Shown: in pieces, positions 36,890-44,830 of the stretch
How positions within the stretch are numbered: the stretch's first letter is position 1
Layout: the number at the start of each line of letters is the position of its first letter
NCBI RefSeq assembly: GCF_900166635.1
Contig: NZ_LT800497.1
Coordinates: 186,001 to 250,000, forward strand
Length of the DNA: 64,000 bases
Direction: 5' to 3'
From: Oceanobacillus timonensis
GTDB lineage: Bacteria; Bacillota; Bacilli; Bacillales; Amphibacillaceae
Position numbers and translations under genes: made by a program
The notes under the pieces: model-generated
What the model saw: the letters and a program-made list of their open reading frames with translations, nothing else
The model's database searches: none
What the model was told of the DNA's origin: nothing

Positions 36890-37876
36890 ATGTTAAAAAC
36901 GATGAAAAAATCCATGGCAGGAGCAGGAATCGGTTTAGCGTTTATTTTAGCGGGGTGTGGTGCCCAGAGCAGTGATGATGTGGTTATTTATACCAATGCA
37001 GATGAAGAAGCAACTGCAGCAATGGAAACATCCCTGGATGCTGCAGGCTATGAAGGAGAATATATTTTGCAATCGCAAGGAACATCTGAATTAGGAGGCA
37101 AACTGCTGGCGGAAGGAGATCAGATTGAAGCAGATGTGGTAACGATGAGTTCCTATTTTCTGGACAGTGCCCAGGAACAAAATGACATGTTTGCAGACTT
37201 AACTTTTGAAACAGATGCATTAGAAGAGCATCCCGATTTTTATACCCCTATTTTAGGTAATACAGGCGCTATTTTTGTAAACACGGAAGTACTGAAACAA
37301 CATGGCTTAGAAGCTCCGGAAAGCATTGCAGATTTAGCAAAGCCGGAATACGAAGGACTTGTATCGATACCAAACATTGATGATTCCTCGACAGGGTGGT
37401 TGATGGTACAGGCGATAATCGATGAATACGGGGAAGCGGAAGGGAAAGCTATTCTCGAAGACGTAATAGCAAATGTCGGGCCACATATGGAAAGTTCCGG
37501 CTCGGGTCCAATCAGCAAGGTGCAGGCAGGTGAAGTTGCTGCAGGATTCGGGCTCAGACATCAAGCGGTAGCGGCGAAAGATTCTGGAGCACCAATTGAC
37601 TTTGTAGATCCAACAGAAGGCAATTTTTCACTGACAGAAGCTGTCGGAGTGGTGAACAAAGAGGAGAATGATGAAAAATCACAGAAAGCAATGGAAATGG
37701 CAGAGGTTATCTCTACGGATGCCAGAGAAGAACTGTTAACGTATTATCCAGTAGCACTTTATGAAGGAGAAACTGTAGATGACGCACATGAACCGGCATA
37801 TGCGAAAACATTTGATCAGCCGTTAAGTGTGGAGTTGTTGGAAAAGCATCAGGAATTTTTCAACTCTGCGAAATAG
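36890..37876 (+). CDS. 2-aminoethylphosphonate-binding lipoprotein
   Basis: 328 aa from ATG 36890 (GAGGGGAAAC upstream). Lipobox LAGC at about 21-24, then a type II periplasmic-binding fold of the Fe3+/polyamine/phosphonate class: VVIYTNADEEATAAMETSLD, GGKLLAEGDQIEADVVTMSS, GNTGAIFVNTEVL, GSGPISKVQAGEVAAGFGLR. The residues that would contact the phosphonate cannot be fixed by eye. The operon partners PhnW and PhnX make 2-aminoethylphosphonate the likely ligand. Confidence 0.83.
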   Translation: MLKTMKKSMAGAGIGLAFILAGCGAQSSDDVVIYTNADEEATAAMETSLDAAGYEGEYILQSQGTSELGGKLLAEGDQIEADVVTMSSYFLDSAQEQNDMFADLTFETDALEEHPDFYTPILGNTGAIFVNTEVLKQHGLEAPESIADLAKPEYEGLVSIPNIDDSSTGWLMVQAIIDEYGEAEGKAILEDVIANVGPHMESSGSGPISKVQAGEVAAGFGLRHQAVAAKDSGAPIDFVDPTEGNFSLTEAVGVVNKEENDEKSQKAMEMAEVISTDAREELLTYYPVALYEGETVDDAHEPAYAKTFDQPLSVELLEKHQEFFNSAK

Positions 37877-37942
37877 GGGATTAAATTCGGCTGTTTCTAT
37901 AGTGTTGAAGCACTTTCCTATACGTTAAAAAAGGAGCGATAG

Positions 37943-39040
37943 ATGTTGGAACAATATAAACTATTAACCCCCGGCCCATTAACAACAACGGATACTGTGA
38001 AAGAAAAGATGCTTTTGGACCGTTGTACATGGGATCAGGACTACAAAGAGACCACCCAGAAAATTCGTACACAGCTGCTTCAGCTTGCAAAGGTGTCCGA
38101 AGATGATTATACGGCTGTTTTGATGCAGGGAAGCGGGACATTCACGGTGGAATCTGTGATGACAACAGCAATGAATAAAAAGGATAAAGCACTTATTATT
38201 ACGAACGGTACGTATGGAGAGCGCATCGTAAAAATAGCTGATTATATCGGCTTACATTATAAACATTATCAAGTTGCCTACAATGCTTATCCGGATGAAT
38301 GGGAATTAAAGTCTATTTTAGAGAATGACCGTACGATTACGCATCTGGTAATGGTGCATTGTGAAACAACAACAGGAATATGGAATCCGCTGGAAATGAT
38401 TTCGAGACTCGGAAAGGCGTATGGCAAAACAATTATTGTGGATGCGATGAGCAGTTTTGGCGGAATAGAAATGGATGTTGGTAAACTGGGGATAGATTTC
38501 TTAATTAGCAGTGCCAATAAATGTATTCAAGGTGTGCCCGGATTCGGTTTTGTAATTGCGAAACAAGACAAATTACAGGCGTGTGAAGGGAATGCAGGCA
38601 GTTTATCTTTAGATTTATACGATCAGTGGAAGGTAATGCATAAGGATGGAAAATGGCGTTACACCTCCCCGACGCATGCAGTGGCAGCATTTTCGAAAGC
38701 GGTAGATGAGTTAATTGCAGAAGGGGGTATCCAGGAAAGATTCCATCGTTATCAGCGTAATAACCAACTGTTGCGAAAGAAGATGGAACAGCTTGGTTTC
38801 CAAGCGTATATACCAGAGGAAAGACAGTCGCCTATTATTACGACATTTCTATTTCCGAATGATATCTTTGTATTTGAAGATTTTTATTATTACGTGAAGG
38901 AAAGAGGTTTTGTGCTTTATCCTGGGAAACTGACAGAGCTAAATACATTCCGGATTGGTAATATTGGAGAAGTGTATGAAGCAGATATAGAAAGATTATG
39001 CAACGTCATTCAAGAATATATGGGAGTGGTGGTCAAATGA
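37943..39040 (+). CDS. phnW: 2-aminoethylphosphonate:pyruvate aminotransferase
   Basis: 365 aa, full length for PhnW. PLP-dependent class V aminotransferase: LLTPGPLTTTDTVKEKM and RCTWDQDY at the N-terminus, QGSGTFTVESV (63-72), cofactor aspartate D167 in IVDAMSSFGG, and the Schiff-base lysine K193 in ISSANKCIQGVPGFGF. It converts 2-aminoethylphosphonate plus pyruvate to phosphonoacetaldehyde and alanine. AAGGAG precedes ATG 37943. The next gene, phnX, overlaps its stop (ATGA), completing the two-step pathway. Confidence 0.95.
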   Translation: MLEQYKLLTPGPLTTTDTVKEKMLLDRCTWDQDYKETTQKIRTQLLQLAKVSEDDYTAVLMQGSGTFTVESVMTTAMNKKDKALIITNGTYGERIVKIADYIGLHYKHYQVAYNAYPDEWELKSILENDRTITHLVMVHCETTTGIWNPLEMISRLGKAYGKTIIVDAMSSFGGIEMDVGKLGIDFLISSANKCIQGVPGFGFVIAKQDKLQACEGNAGSLSLDLYDQWKVMHKDGKWRYTSPTHAVAAFSKAVDELIAEGGIQERFHRYQRNNQLLRKKMEQLGFQAYIPEERQSPIITTFLFPNDIFVFEDFYYYVKERGFVLYPGKLTELNTFRIGNIGEVYEADIERLCNVIQEYMGVVVK

Positions 39041-39825
39041 AAAAAATTGAAGGCATTATCTTAGATTGGGCAGGAACAACAGTGGATTTTGGCAGCTTTG
39101 CCCCTGTACATGCATTTGTAACTGTTTTTAAAAATGCTGGTATAGAGGTAACGATTGATGAAGCAAGAGAGCCAATGGGATTGACAAAGATAGATCATGT
39201 ACGGACGATGCTGTCGATGCCGCGGATTTCTGCGTTGTGGAAAGAGAGGTATGGACAGGAGTTCACAGAATATGATGTAGAGCGTTTATATGCCGGATTT
39301 GAGTCTGCGCTGCTGGAAACTTTAGTAATCTACACAGATCCCAAGCCAGAGGTCTTGGAAACAATCGAAAAGGTAAGAGAACAAAACTTAAAAATTGGTT
39401 CCACCTCCGGGTATACACAAAAAATGATGGATATTGTTGCTCCGGAAGCAGCGAAAAAAGGGTATCAGCCGGATTTTTATATCACAGCCGATGGAACAAG
39501 CGGCATGGGAAGACCGTATCCATATATGGTTTATCATAATATGGAAGCCTTGAAATTATCTGCAGCACGGCATGTAGTTAAGGTAGGAGATACAATTCCG
39601 GATATAGAAGAAGCATTACATGCAGGCGTTTGGTCGGTTGCTGTTGTGATTGGAAGCTCGGAAATGGGCTTGAGTGAAGCGGAATTTTACGCATTGTCGG
39701 ATGTGGAGCAAGAAGAATGGATTAAACGGGTGGAGAAGACTTTTATAAAGCACGGAGCTGATTTTACGATTCGGACTTTTGGGGAGCTGCCGGGGGTTTT
39801 GGAGGAGATTGATCGGGGGATTTAG
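39037..39825 (+). CDS. phnX: Phosphonoacetaldehyde hydrolase (phosphonatase)
   Basis: 262 aa from ATG 39037, overlapping the phnW stop. HAD superfamily with the PhnX-specific elements: nucleophile D10 in ILDWAGTTVDF, Schiff-base lysine K51 in MGLTKIDHVR, GSTSGYTQKMMD, and the motif IV region VKVGDTIPDIEEALHAG. It cleaves the C-P bond of phosphonoacetaldehyde to acetaldehyde and phosphate. Last gene of the phosphonate operon, followed by a very strong terminator. Confidence 0.95.
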   Translation: MKKIEGIILDWAGTTVDFGSFAPVHAFVTVFKNAGIEVTIDEAREPMGLTKIDHVRTMLSMPRISALWKERYGQEFTEYDVERLYAGFESALLETLVIYTDPKPEVLETIEKVREQNLKIGSTSGYTQKMMDIVAPEAAKKGYQPDFYITADGTSGMGRPYPYMVYHNMEALKLSAARHVVKVGDTIPDIEEALHAGVWSVAVVIGSSEMGLSEAEFYALSDVEQEEWIKRVEKTFIKHGADFTIRTFGELPGVLEEIDRGI

Positions 39826-39875
39826 GGGTGAGTTTGATTAGCTTTTAAAGTTAAATAACAAATGGATTTTGCGAT

Positions 39876-39933
39876 AAAAACAGCTGTGTTATCACTACCT
39901 CTTTTTAAAAGTAGTGATAACACAGCTGTTTTT
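39876..39933. terminator. Terminator after phnX, 23-bp perfect stem
   Basis: AAAAACAGCTGTGTTATCAC continues to 39898 and pairs perfectly with 39911-39933, which ends in TTTTT. Usable in both directions. Confidence 0.8.
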
Positions 39934-40035
39934 AAATTAATTGAAGCTAATTATCTAAAAATAATGTGACAATTAAACTATTGATTGGTTATGTTAAAGG
40001 GTATAATTCACTAGAAATTTAAATACATATATTAA

Positions 40036-40190
40036 GAGGATGTTCAAAATTCCAATAAAATGCATAGCAAACTTCTGAATTGACTTTCTTTTCTGATATT
40101 TACACATGTAAAATCATATGCTTCTTTCTCCAAAGCTTCACCAACTTGTGAACTTCTTGGTCCTATTTATCGCACTTTTTGAACACGCTT
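40036..40190. mobile_element. Possible MITE with TGTTCAAAA ends
   Basis: TGTTCAAAA at 40041-40049 is inverted as TTTTGAACA at 40177-40185, about 150 bp apart, without an ORF. The sequence between them (containing GGTCCTATTTATCGCACTTT near the right end) resembles, from memory, short elements scattered in related genomes. It lies at the left edge of the GHKL accessory block. Confidence 0.35.
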
Positions 40191-40249
40191 TATAAATTGA
40201 AAATTAAGAAATAAATATAAAATATAGTAAAATATGAGGTTATTCTTTA

Positions 40250-40284
40250 TAATTAGTAAAAAGTAAATTACTTTTTACTAATTA
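40250..40284. promoter_or_regulatory. 16-bp perfect palindrome over the GHKL operon promoter
   Basis: Sixteen paired bases (TAATTAGTAAAAAGTA at 40250-40265 and its complement at 40269-40284) with a 3-base loop AAT. A TATAAT box at 40248-40253 overlaps the left arm. It could be an operator for an unlinked repressor or an mRNA leader hairpin. Located 34 bp before the first gene of the GHKL operon. Confidence 0.5.
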
Positions 40285-40317
40285 ATTTCTAAAAAATACT
40301 GGAGATGTTGTAACAAA

Positions 40318-42093
40318 ATGATGAACAAAAATTCATTTCAATTCTCAGAAATACCTAATATTGAAGTAGCAACATTTGATAATTCTCTTGGTGATTTTTA
40401 TGCAAGTGGAATTGAAGGCACTATTAAAGAAGATATTCAGAATGCATTAGACGCAAGACTGGAAAAAGATCTGACTGTAAAATTAAAAATTTCATTAGAA
40501 AACGTTAATAAAGGAGATCTACCCGGAATAAATGAAGTATTTGAACGTATAAATACGCTACAAGGTTCGAACTCTTATACAGCAGACATCATTGACTATA
40601 TGAAAGCAAAAACTGATGTAACAAGCGTTCCTGTATTGACTATTGAGGATAATAATACAAAGGGGTTAACAGGTGCGATGAATGGTCAATCCAATAGTAA
40701 AAAAGATACTTTTGGCATATATGCGTACAGCAAGGGTGTCCATTTTACAGAAGAAAATAAAGAAGAGGAAATTTCTCGTGGAGGTTCCCATGGAATTGGT
40801 AAGATATCAAACAATGCAGCATCAGATATTCACCTGATGTATTTTGCAAATTGTGATGAGTACGGTTATCAGCATCTTGGAGGAAATACACAGTTAATTG
40901 AGCACACTCTTAACGGAAAATCTTACCGATCTACCGGTTATTTTTCATACATTCAAGGTGAAGATGGGAAGAGAAAGTTATATCCTTTTGAAAATAAAGG
41001 CTATTCATCTACCTTTACTAAATCCACTCGTGGTTTAAAAATTATCATTCCCTATATTCGAGAAGAATTTAATAAAATGGAGAGAATTGTAAAAGCAGTA
41101 TGTGATAATTTCTTTTTAGCTGTCTTACAGAAAAAACTCGAGGTTGAGATAAAAGACTCTAATCAAACTGTGCTTATTAGCTATGAAACAATCAGTGATT
41201 TAGTCGCATCTGGTGAATTCTTTGAAACAGATAAAGAGCAGATGGTAAAGAAAAAAAGCTTTACACCGCTGTATATTCAGACATATTTAAAAAATGAACC
41301 AATTGAATTAACAGTGTCAAATAATACAGAAGAGTACACATTCTCTCTTTATTTTACATACGATGAGGAGATTCCTGCTGGTCGAGTTGGCATTCTGCGT
41401 ACCATCGGAATGAAAATTGAAGATTTTAAGGTTAAAAATAATGTTCGAAAGCCTTTTAATGCATTACTGTTAGGTGGAACGAAAGAAGATGAATACTTGA
41501 AATCACTAGAAAACGAGTCCCATACGAAAATAACAGAAGAGAATATTCGGGACGTTAAAGAAAAAAGAAATGCTAAAAAGTTTATTAATAATTTAAACAA
41601 GGAACTTAGTAAAGTTATCGATGAGTATTTTAATAGGAACAATCAAACAGACGGCTTGGTGGATACCAAAGACTTACTATTTGAAACAGAGAATAACTTC
41701 AAAAGTGAACTGACTAAGATGTCTGAAAAAATAAGCATTGATAATGAACAGACTTTAATAAAAAAGAAAGTAAAGGAAACCCGAAAACGCAGGAATCAAC
41801 AGAAATCAGATTTTAATTCAGAATCAATTAACAGTAATATAAGAAAACCAAGAAAGATAAAAAAATCGAATGAAGATACATCGATTCGAGAGACTATTAT
41901 TGCTCCTGCGGGAATAGTCCAACGTGCTATTATTGGAAGTAATGAATTACTTCAAATTAATCTGAACCAAATTGAAAATGGATCTCAGTGGAGAACCTGT
42001 AATATTTCTTTTAAGGTAATAGATGGAATGGGGAATGAACTTGATAATGAATTCGATCTTGAGAATTTTTTCAATAGTAACAGATTCAAATAG
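40318..42093 (+). CDS. GHKL (HSP90/MutL-like) ATPase, first gene of a candidate defence operon; apparent 3' frameshift
   Basis: 591 aa as read. The N-terminal third holds a Bergerat-type ATP site: E38-D-I-Q-N42-A-L-D-A (N box), D111-N-N-T-K-G-L (G1-like, unusual because DxGxG is replaced), and G156-S-H-G-I-G-K (G2). The middle is a transducer-like domain, followed by a basic linker (KKKVKETRKRRNQQKSD) and a short C-terminal domain. I do not know this family by name; it is reminiscent of paraMORC/MutL-like ATPases of bacterial defence loci. The C-terminus seems frameshifted at the T6 run 42066-42071: the next frame continues with a protein-like 50 residues to 42232 and overlaps the next gene start as ATGA. 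RBS GGAG is about 12 bases before ATG 40318/40321. Confidence 0.72.
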   Translation: MMNKNSFQFSEIPNIEVATFDNSLGDFYASGIEGTIKEDIQNALDARLEKDLTVKLKISLENVNKGDLPGINEVFERINTLQGSNSYTADIIDYMKAKTDVTSVPVLTIEDNNTKGLTGAMNGQSNSKKDTFGIYAYSKGVHFTEENKEEEISRGGSHGIGKISNNAASDIHLMYFANCDEYGYQHLGGNTQLIEHTLNGKSYRSTGYFSYIQGEDGKRKLYPFENKGYSSTFTKSTRGLKIIIPYIREEFNKMERIVKAVCDNFFLAVLQKKLEVEIKDSNQTVLISYETISDLVASGEFFETDKEQMVKKKSFTPLYIQTYLKNEPIELTVSNNTEEYTFSLYFTYDEEIPAGRVGILRTIGMKIEDFKVKNNVRKPFNALLLGGTKEDEYLKSLENESHTKITEENIRDVKEKRNAKKFINNLNKELSKVIDEYFNRNNQTDGLVDTKDLLFETENNFKSELTKMSEKISIDNEQTLIKKKVKETRKRRNQQKSDFNSESINSNIRKPRKIKKSNEDTSIRETIIAPAGIVQRAIIGSNELLQINLNQIENGSQWRTCNISFKVIDGMGNELDNEFDLENFFNSNRFK

Positions 42094-42232
42094 CCAAAAA
42101 AGCTATTCATTTAACACTCAAAAAATCTTTGATGTAGACATTGTAAAAGGGCTTATTATACTGAAATTGGAATGCTTACCCGGCTATAATTCTAATTTGA
42201 AATTTCTTTATCAGTTAGAGGTGAAAAAATGA
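42072..42232 (+). pseudogene. Out-of-frame C-terminal extension of the GHKL ATPase gene
   Basis: If one T of the T6 run at 42066-42071 is skipped, the GHKL reading frame continues as FSIVTDSNSQKSYSFNT, then QKIFDVDIVKGLIILKLE, then LKFLYQLEVKK, and ends at TGA 42230-42232. That stop overlaps the ATG (42229) of the following gene in the usual coupled form ATGA. The beta-strand-like composition and the overlap argue that this is the true end of the protein (about 637 aa). It may reflect mutation, slippage or a sequence error. Confidence 0.5.
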
Positions 42233-43089
42233 TTTATAAAAAAGATGCTTCCTTTTCTTATCCTGTTTTTTCAAATACATCAAGCAGTTATTTAAATAGT
42301 GAATTTTATTTTGATGTGACTAGTTTAGAGACGAATAGTAAAGACTATCTGTTTACATTTAAATATGTTATTTCTTCTGTTTTTATTGAAGAGCTGTTGA
42401 GGTCTGGAAAAGCCAGCCTCATCATCATTATTCAATCAAGTGATAATTACTTCAAAGAAATACCATATGGGGTGAATGAGATTACTGTACCTAAAAAGCG
42501 GTTATCTTTATCTAATAAAACTACTTTGCAACTGCATATTCAATCTAAAGATGATATTTATTTTGATAATTGTATGGAGTTAAGCCCATTTTATGAAGTT
42601 ATAAAGGATAACATCCATATTGAAAAGCATAAATTAATCGGATACTCTAATATTGTCAGTTACAGCGGAAGTAAAGTGAAACCGCTAGAAATTATTCATA
42701 AAGTAGTAGACCCGAAATTACCAATAGCATTCAAAGTAGAATTAAGCTCATCAACTATTATTCTACAATTTAAGGAAGAAGCTTATCAATTAAATGGTAT
42801 GGTTCCTCATAATAATTTAATGAATATGTATATTTACGAAGGATTAAGCAGAGCGTTAACGCAGTTTATCAATGACAATATAGGGGATGAAGAGTTTATT
42901 GATTTAACGGAATTAAGTGGCAGTACGCAAGTAAGTGATTTAGATCAAAAGCTTTTGGATTTAATGGAAAACAAAGGAATATCAGAATTGCATCCGGGAA
43001 ATATTGATGAAGTTATTGCACTTATTTCAAATAAAATCGTCGAAAAGTATGTTGATAGTGTACGCGAGGTGGGGAATTATGCAGGTTAA
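42229..43089 (+). CDS. Second protein of the GHKL operon, unknown family
   Basis: 286 aa, no signal peptide or membrane segment. The first two thirds are rich in beta-strand patterns (YLFTFKYVISSVFIEELL, KASLIIIIQSSDNYF, TTLQLHIQSKDDIYFDN), followed by helices (MVPHNNLMNMYIYEGLSRAL) and an acidic C-terminal segment. It starts at ATG 42229, overlapping the corrected stop of the GHKL gene, and its end overlaps the third gene by 11 bp. The three proteins are therefore probably made in fixed ratio and may form a complex. No family recognised. Confidence 0.75.
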   Translation: MIYKKDASFSYPVFSNTSSSYLNSEFYFDVTSLETNSKDYLFTFKYVISSVFIEELLRSGKASLIIIIQSSDNYFKEIPYGVNEITVPKKRLSLSNKTTLQLHIQSKDDIYFDNCMELSPFYEVIKDNIHIEKHKLIGYSNIVSYSGSKVKPLEIIHKVVDPKLPIAFKVELSSSTIILQFKEEAYQLNGMVPHNNLMNMYIYEGLSRALTQFINDNIGDEEFIDLTELSGSTQVSDLDQKLLDLMENKGISELHPGNIDEVIALISNKIVEKYVDSVREVGNYAG

Positions 43090-43849
43090 ATTATTAAATA
43101 GCAATTACTTAAAATCACAGAGTCTTTATGAGGATTTTGTAAATGACCGAATTGATGAAAATGCAGAATATTTTTCTGATCAGGAAAAGTTCATCGAAGA
43201 AGCTCCTGACTTTCCGGTATATATGGGGAACAAAGAGAAAAAAGGCAGCAAAGAAGGATTATTCCGTGAAGCAGTAATAACTTTAAAAAAGTATTATATT
43301 CAAACGGATAGAGAAATCCATTTGAACGGACTTTTCTGGCATTCCCTACTTGTATCAAAAAAACGCGACTATTTAATCAAACAGTACCCAATTATATTAG
43401 AGGATCAAAAGGAATTTTATAATATAGTGTTGAAAAAATTTGATTGGGAAAATTATATTTACAAATGCGTCTTGGCAGCTGAATACATTGAAAACGCAGA
43501 AATTAAAGATCAGGAAATAGACAAGTATATACATCTTATTTATTCTAATTTGGACATGTACAATTATATTATAAAGTATTCTATTTTTAGAAACGCTGAT
43601 TTTGTTGTAAAACTGTTGAAGATTATTGATGAAGAAAACTTGTCAAAAATTATGAAAGAAAAGATTAAGCATCGACCAGACCTGGGGAAAGATGAAAGAT
43701 ATGGAAGAAGGGTGATTTTCGAGTTAAATAAAAATTATCCTGTAATAATGTCACCTTTTTTGGATAAGGAAGAGCTGAAACAAGAAGTTTTTGCAGCTCT
43801 CCATATGTACTTAGAGACTGACAAAAGTGGAGAAGAGCAATTAGCTTAA
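43079..43849 (+). CDS. Third protein of the GHKL operon, unknown (possibly DUF6339-like)
   Basis: 256 aa from ATG 43079, with GAGGTGGGG eight bases upstream and overlap with the second gene. Predominantly helical and charged: MQVKLLNSNYLKSQSLYED at the start, EIHLNGLFWHSLLVSKKRDY at about 84-103, and KFDWENYIYKCVLAAEYI. The general shape (short N-terminal strand followed by helices with a W-x-x-L-L segment) recalls DUF6339 proteins that accompany ATPase genes, but I am not certain. No catalytic motif is visible. Last gene of the operon. Confidence 0.72.
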   Translation: MQVKLLNSNYLKSQSLYEDFVNDRIDENAEYFSDQEKFIEEAPDFPVYMGNKEKKGSKEGLFREAVITLKKYYIQTDREIHLNGLFWHSLLVSKKRDYLIKQYPIILEDQKEFYNIVLKKFDWENYIYKCVLAAEYIENAEIKDQEIDKYIHLIYSNLDMYNYIIKYSIFRNADFVVKLLKIIDEENLSKIMKEKIKHRPDLGKDERYGRRVIFELNKNYPVIMSPFLDKEELKQEVFAALHMYLETDKSGEEQLA

Positions 43850-43990
43850 GTTAAGAAAATACAAGATAAGAAATAGTCCCTTGAATGTATACAAAACCAA
43901 TGTATAAAATTAGAGAACTATTAATTGAAACAGAGATAAGAACGTGAAAATTGAAATCTTTACCGTAAAAATTCCCATTTAAATTGAAAA

Positions 43991-44064
43991 AATAACCCTT
44001 TCTGACGAGTAATACTGATAACCTAAAGTGTCATATCATGGATCAGTTCGCTGAAAGGGTTATT
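43991..44064. terminator. Hairpin or small element after the GHKL operon
   Basis: AATAACCCTTTC (43991-44002) is perfectly inverted at 44053-44064, enclosing about 50 bases. With flanking A/T runs it may serve as a terminator for the operon; the large loop also fits a miniature mobile element. The rest of 43850-44305 has no gene that I can support. Confidence 0.4.
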
Positions 44065-44305
44065 AAAATTGTTTACCTTATTTTCAATTGATTGACTATA
44101 CTTATGTAAAAATGATTAATCCTTTCTCTATTTATCCCCTCCGTATATTTTAGTAACTTATTTGATAAGGGAAAATTTTATTCGCCAAATTTGTGTTAAA
44201 ATAATGATATTAAGTAAAGAAGACGAATATAGAAAATGAATATGTATTTTAAATGGTAGCATAGAAATAATATTCCTCACCTCCGAAACGAAAGGAGTAG
44301 AACTG

Positions 44306-44755
44306 ATGAATATTAATGATACAAACATGCTTATCTACCAAACAGAAGAAGGCGATACAAAAATAGATGTCCGTTTAGAAAATGAAACAGTCTGGATGAC
44401 ACAGAAGGCAATTGCTGAGTTGTATCAAAAAGGAGTAAATACGATCAATGAACACATTAAAAACATATATGAAGAAGGAGAGTTACAGGAAGCTTCAACT
44501 ATTCGGAAAAACCGAATAGTTCAAAGTGAAGGCAAGAGAGAAGTTGAGCGCGATGTTCATTTTTAAAACCTCGAAATGATCCTCGCCATTGGCTATCGTG
44601 TTCGCTCCCACCGCGGCACCCAGTTTCGTCAGTGGGCTACGGAACGTTTGAATGAATACCTTGTTAAAGGATTTACCATGGATGATGAACGTCTCAAAGA
44701 TATGCGGAATTTAGGAGAAGATTATTTTGATGAGCTGCTTGAAAAAGCAATTTAG
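44306..44755 (+). pseudogene. rhuM: RhuM-family gene with premature stop and truncated 3' end
   Basis: Frame starting at ATG 44306 (AAAGGAGTAG upstream) reads LIYQTEEGDTKIDVRLEN, ETVWMTQKAIAELYQ, the N-terminal signature of RhuM (Fic-associated virulence protein) homologues. It meets TAA at 44564-44566, then continues in the same frame as NLEMILAIGYRVRSHRGTQF, RQWATERLNEYLVKGFTMDD, to TAG 44753. In the family the interrupted position is tyrosine (HFYNLEMI), so a single TAT-to-TAA change broke it. The normal C-terminal half of about 180 residues is also absent. Such genes occur on genomic islands, supporting an accessory origin of 40.2-44.8 kb. Confidence 0.82.
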
Positions 44756-44830
44756 AAATATATACAACCTAACCCCGTTTGTCAAAGCAAAATACTTATC
44801 TGAACCGAAAAAAATGGAGGGAATGTACAC

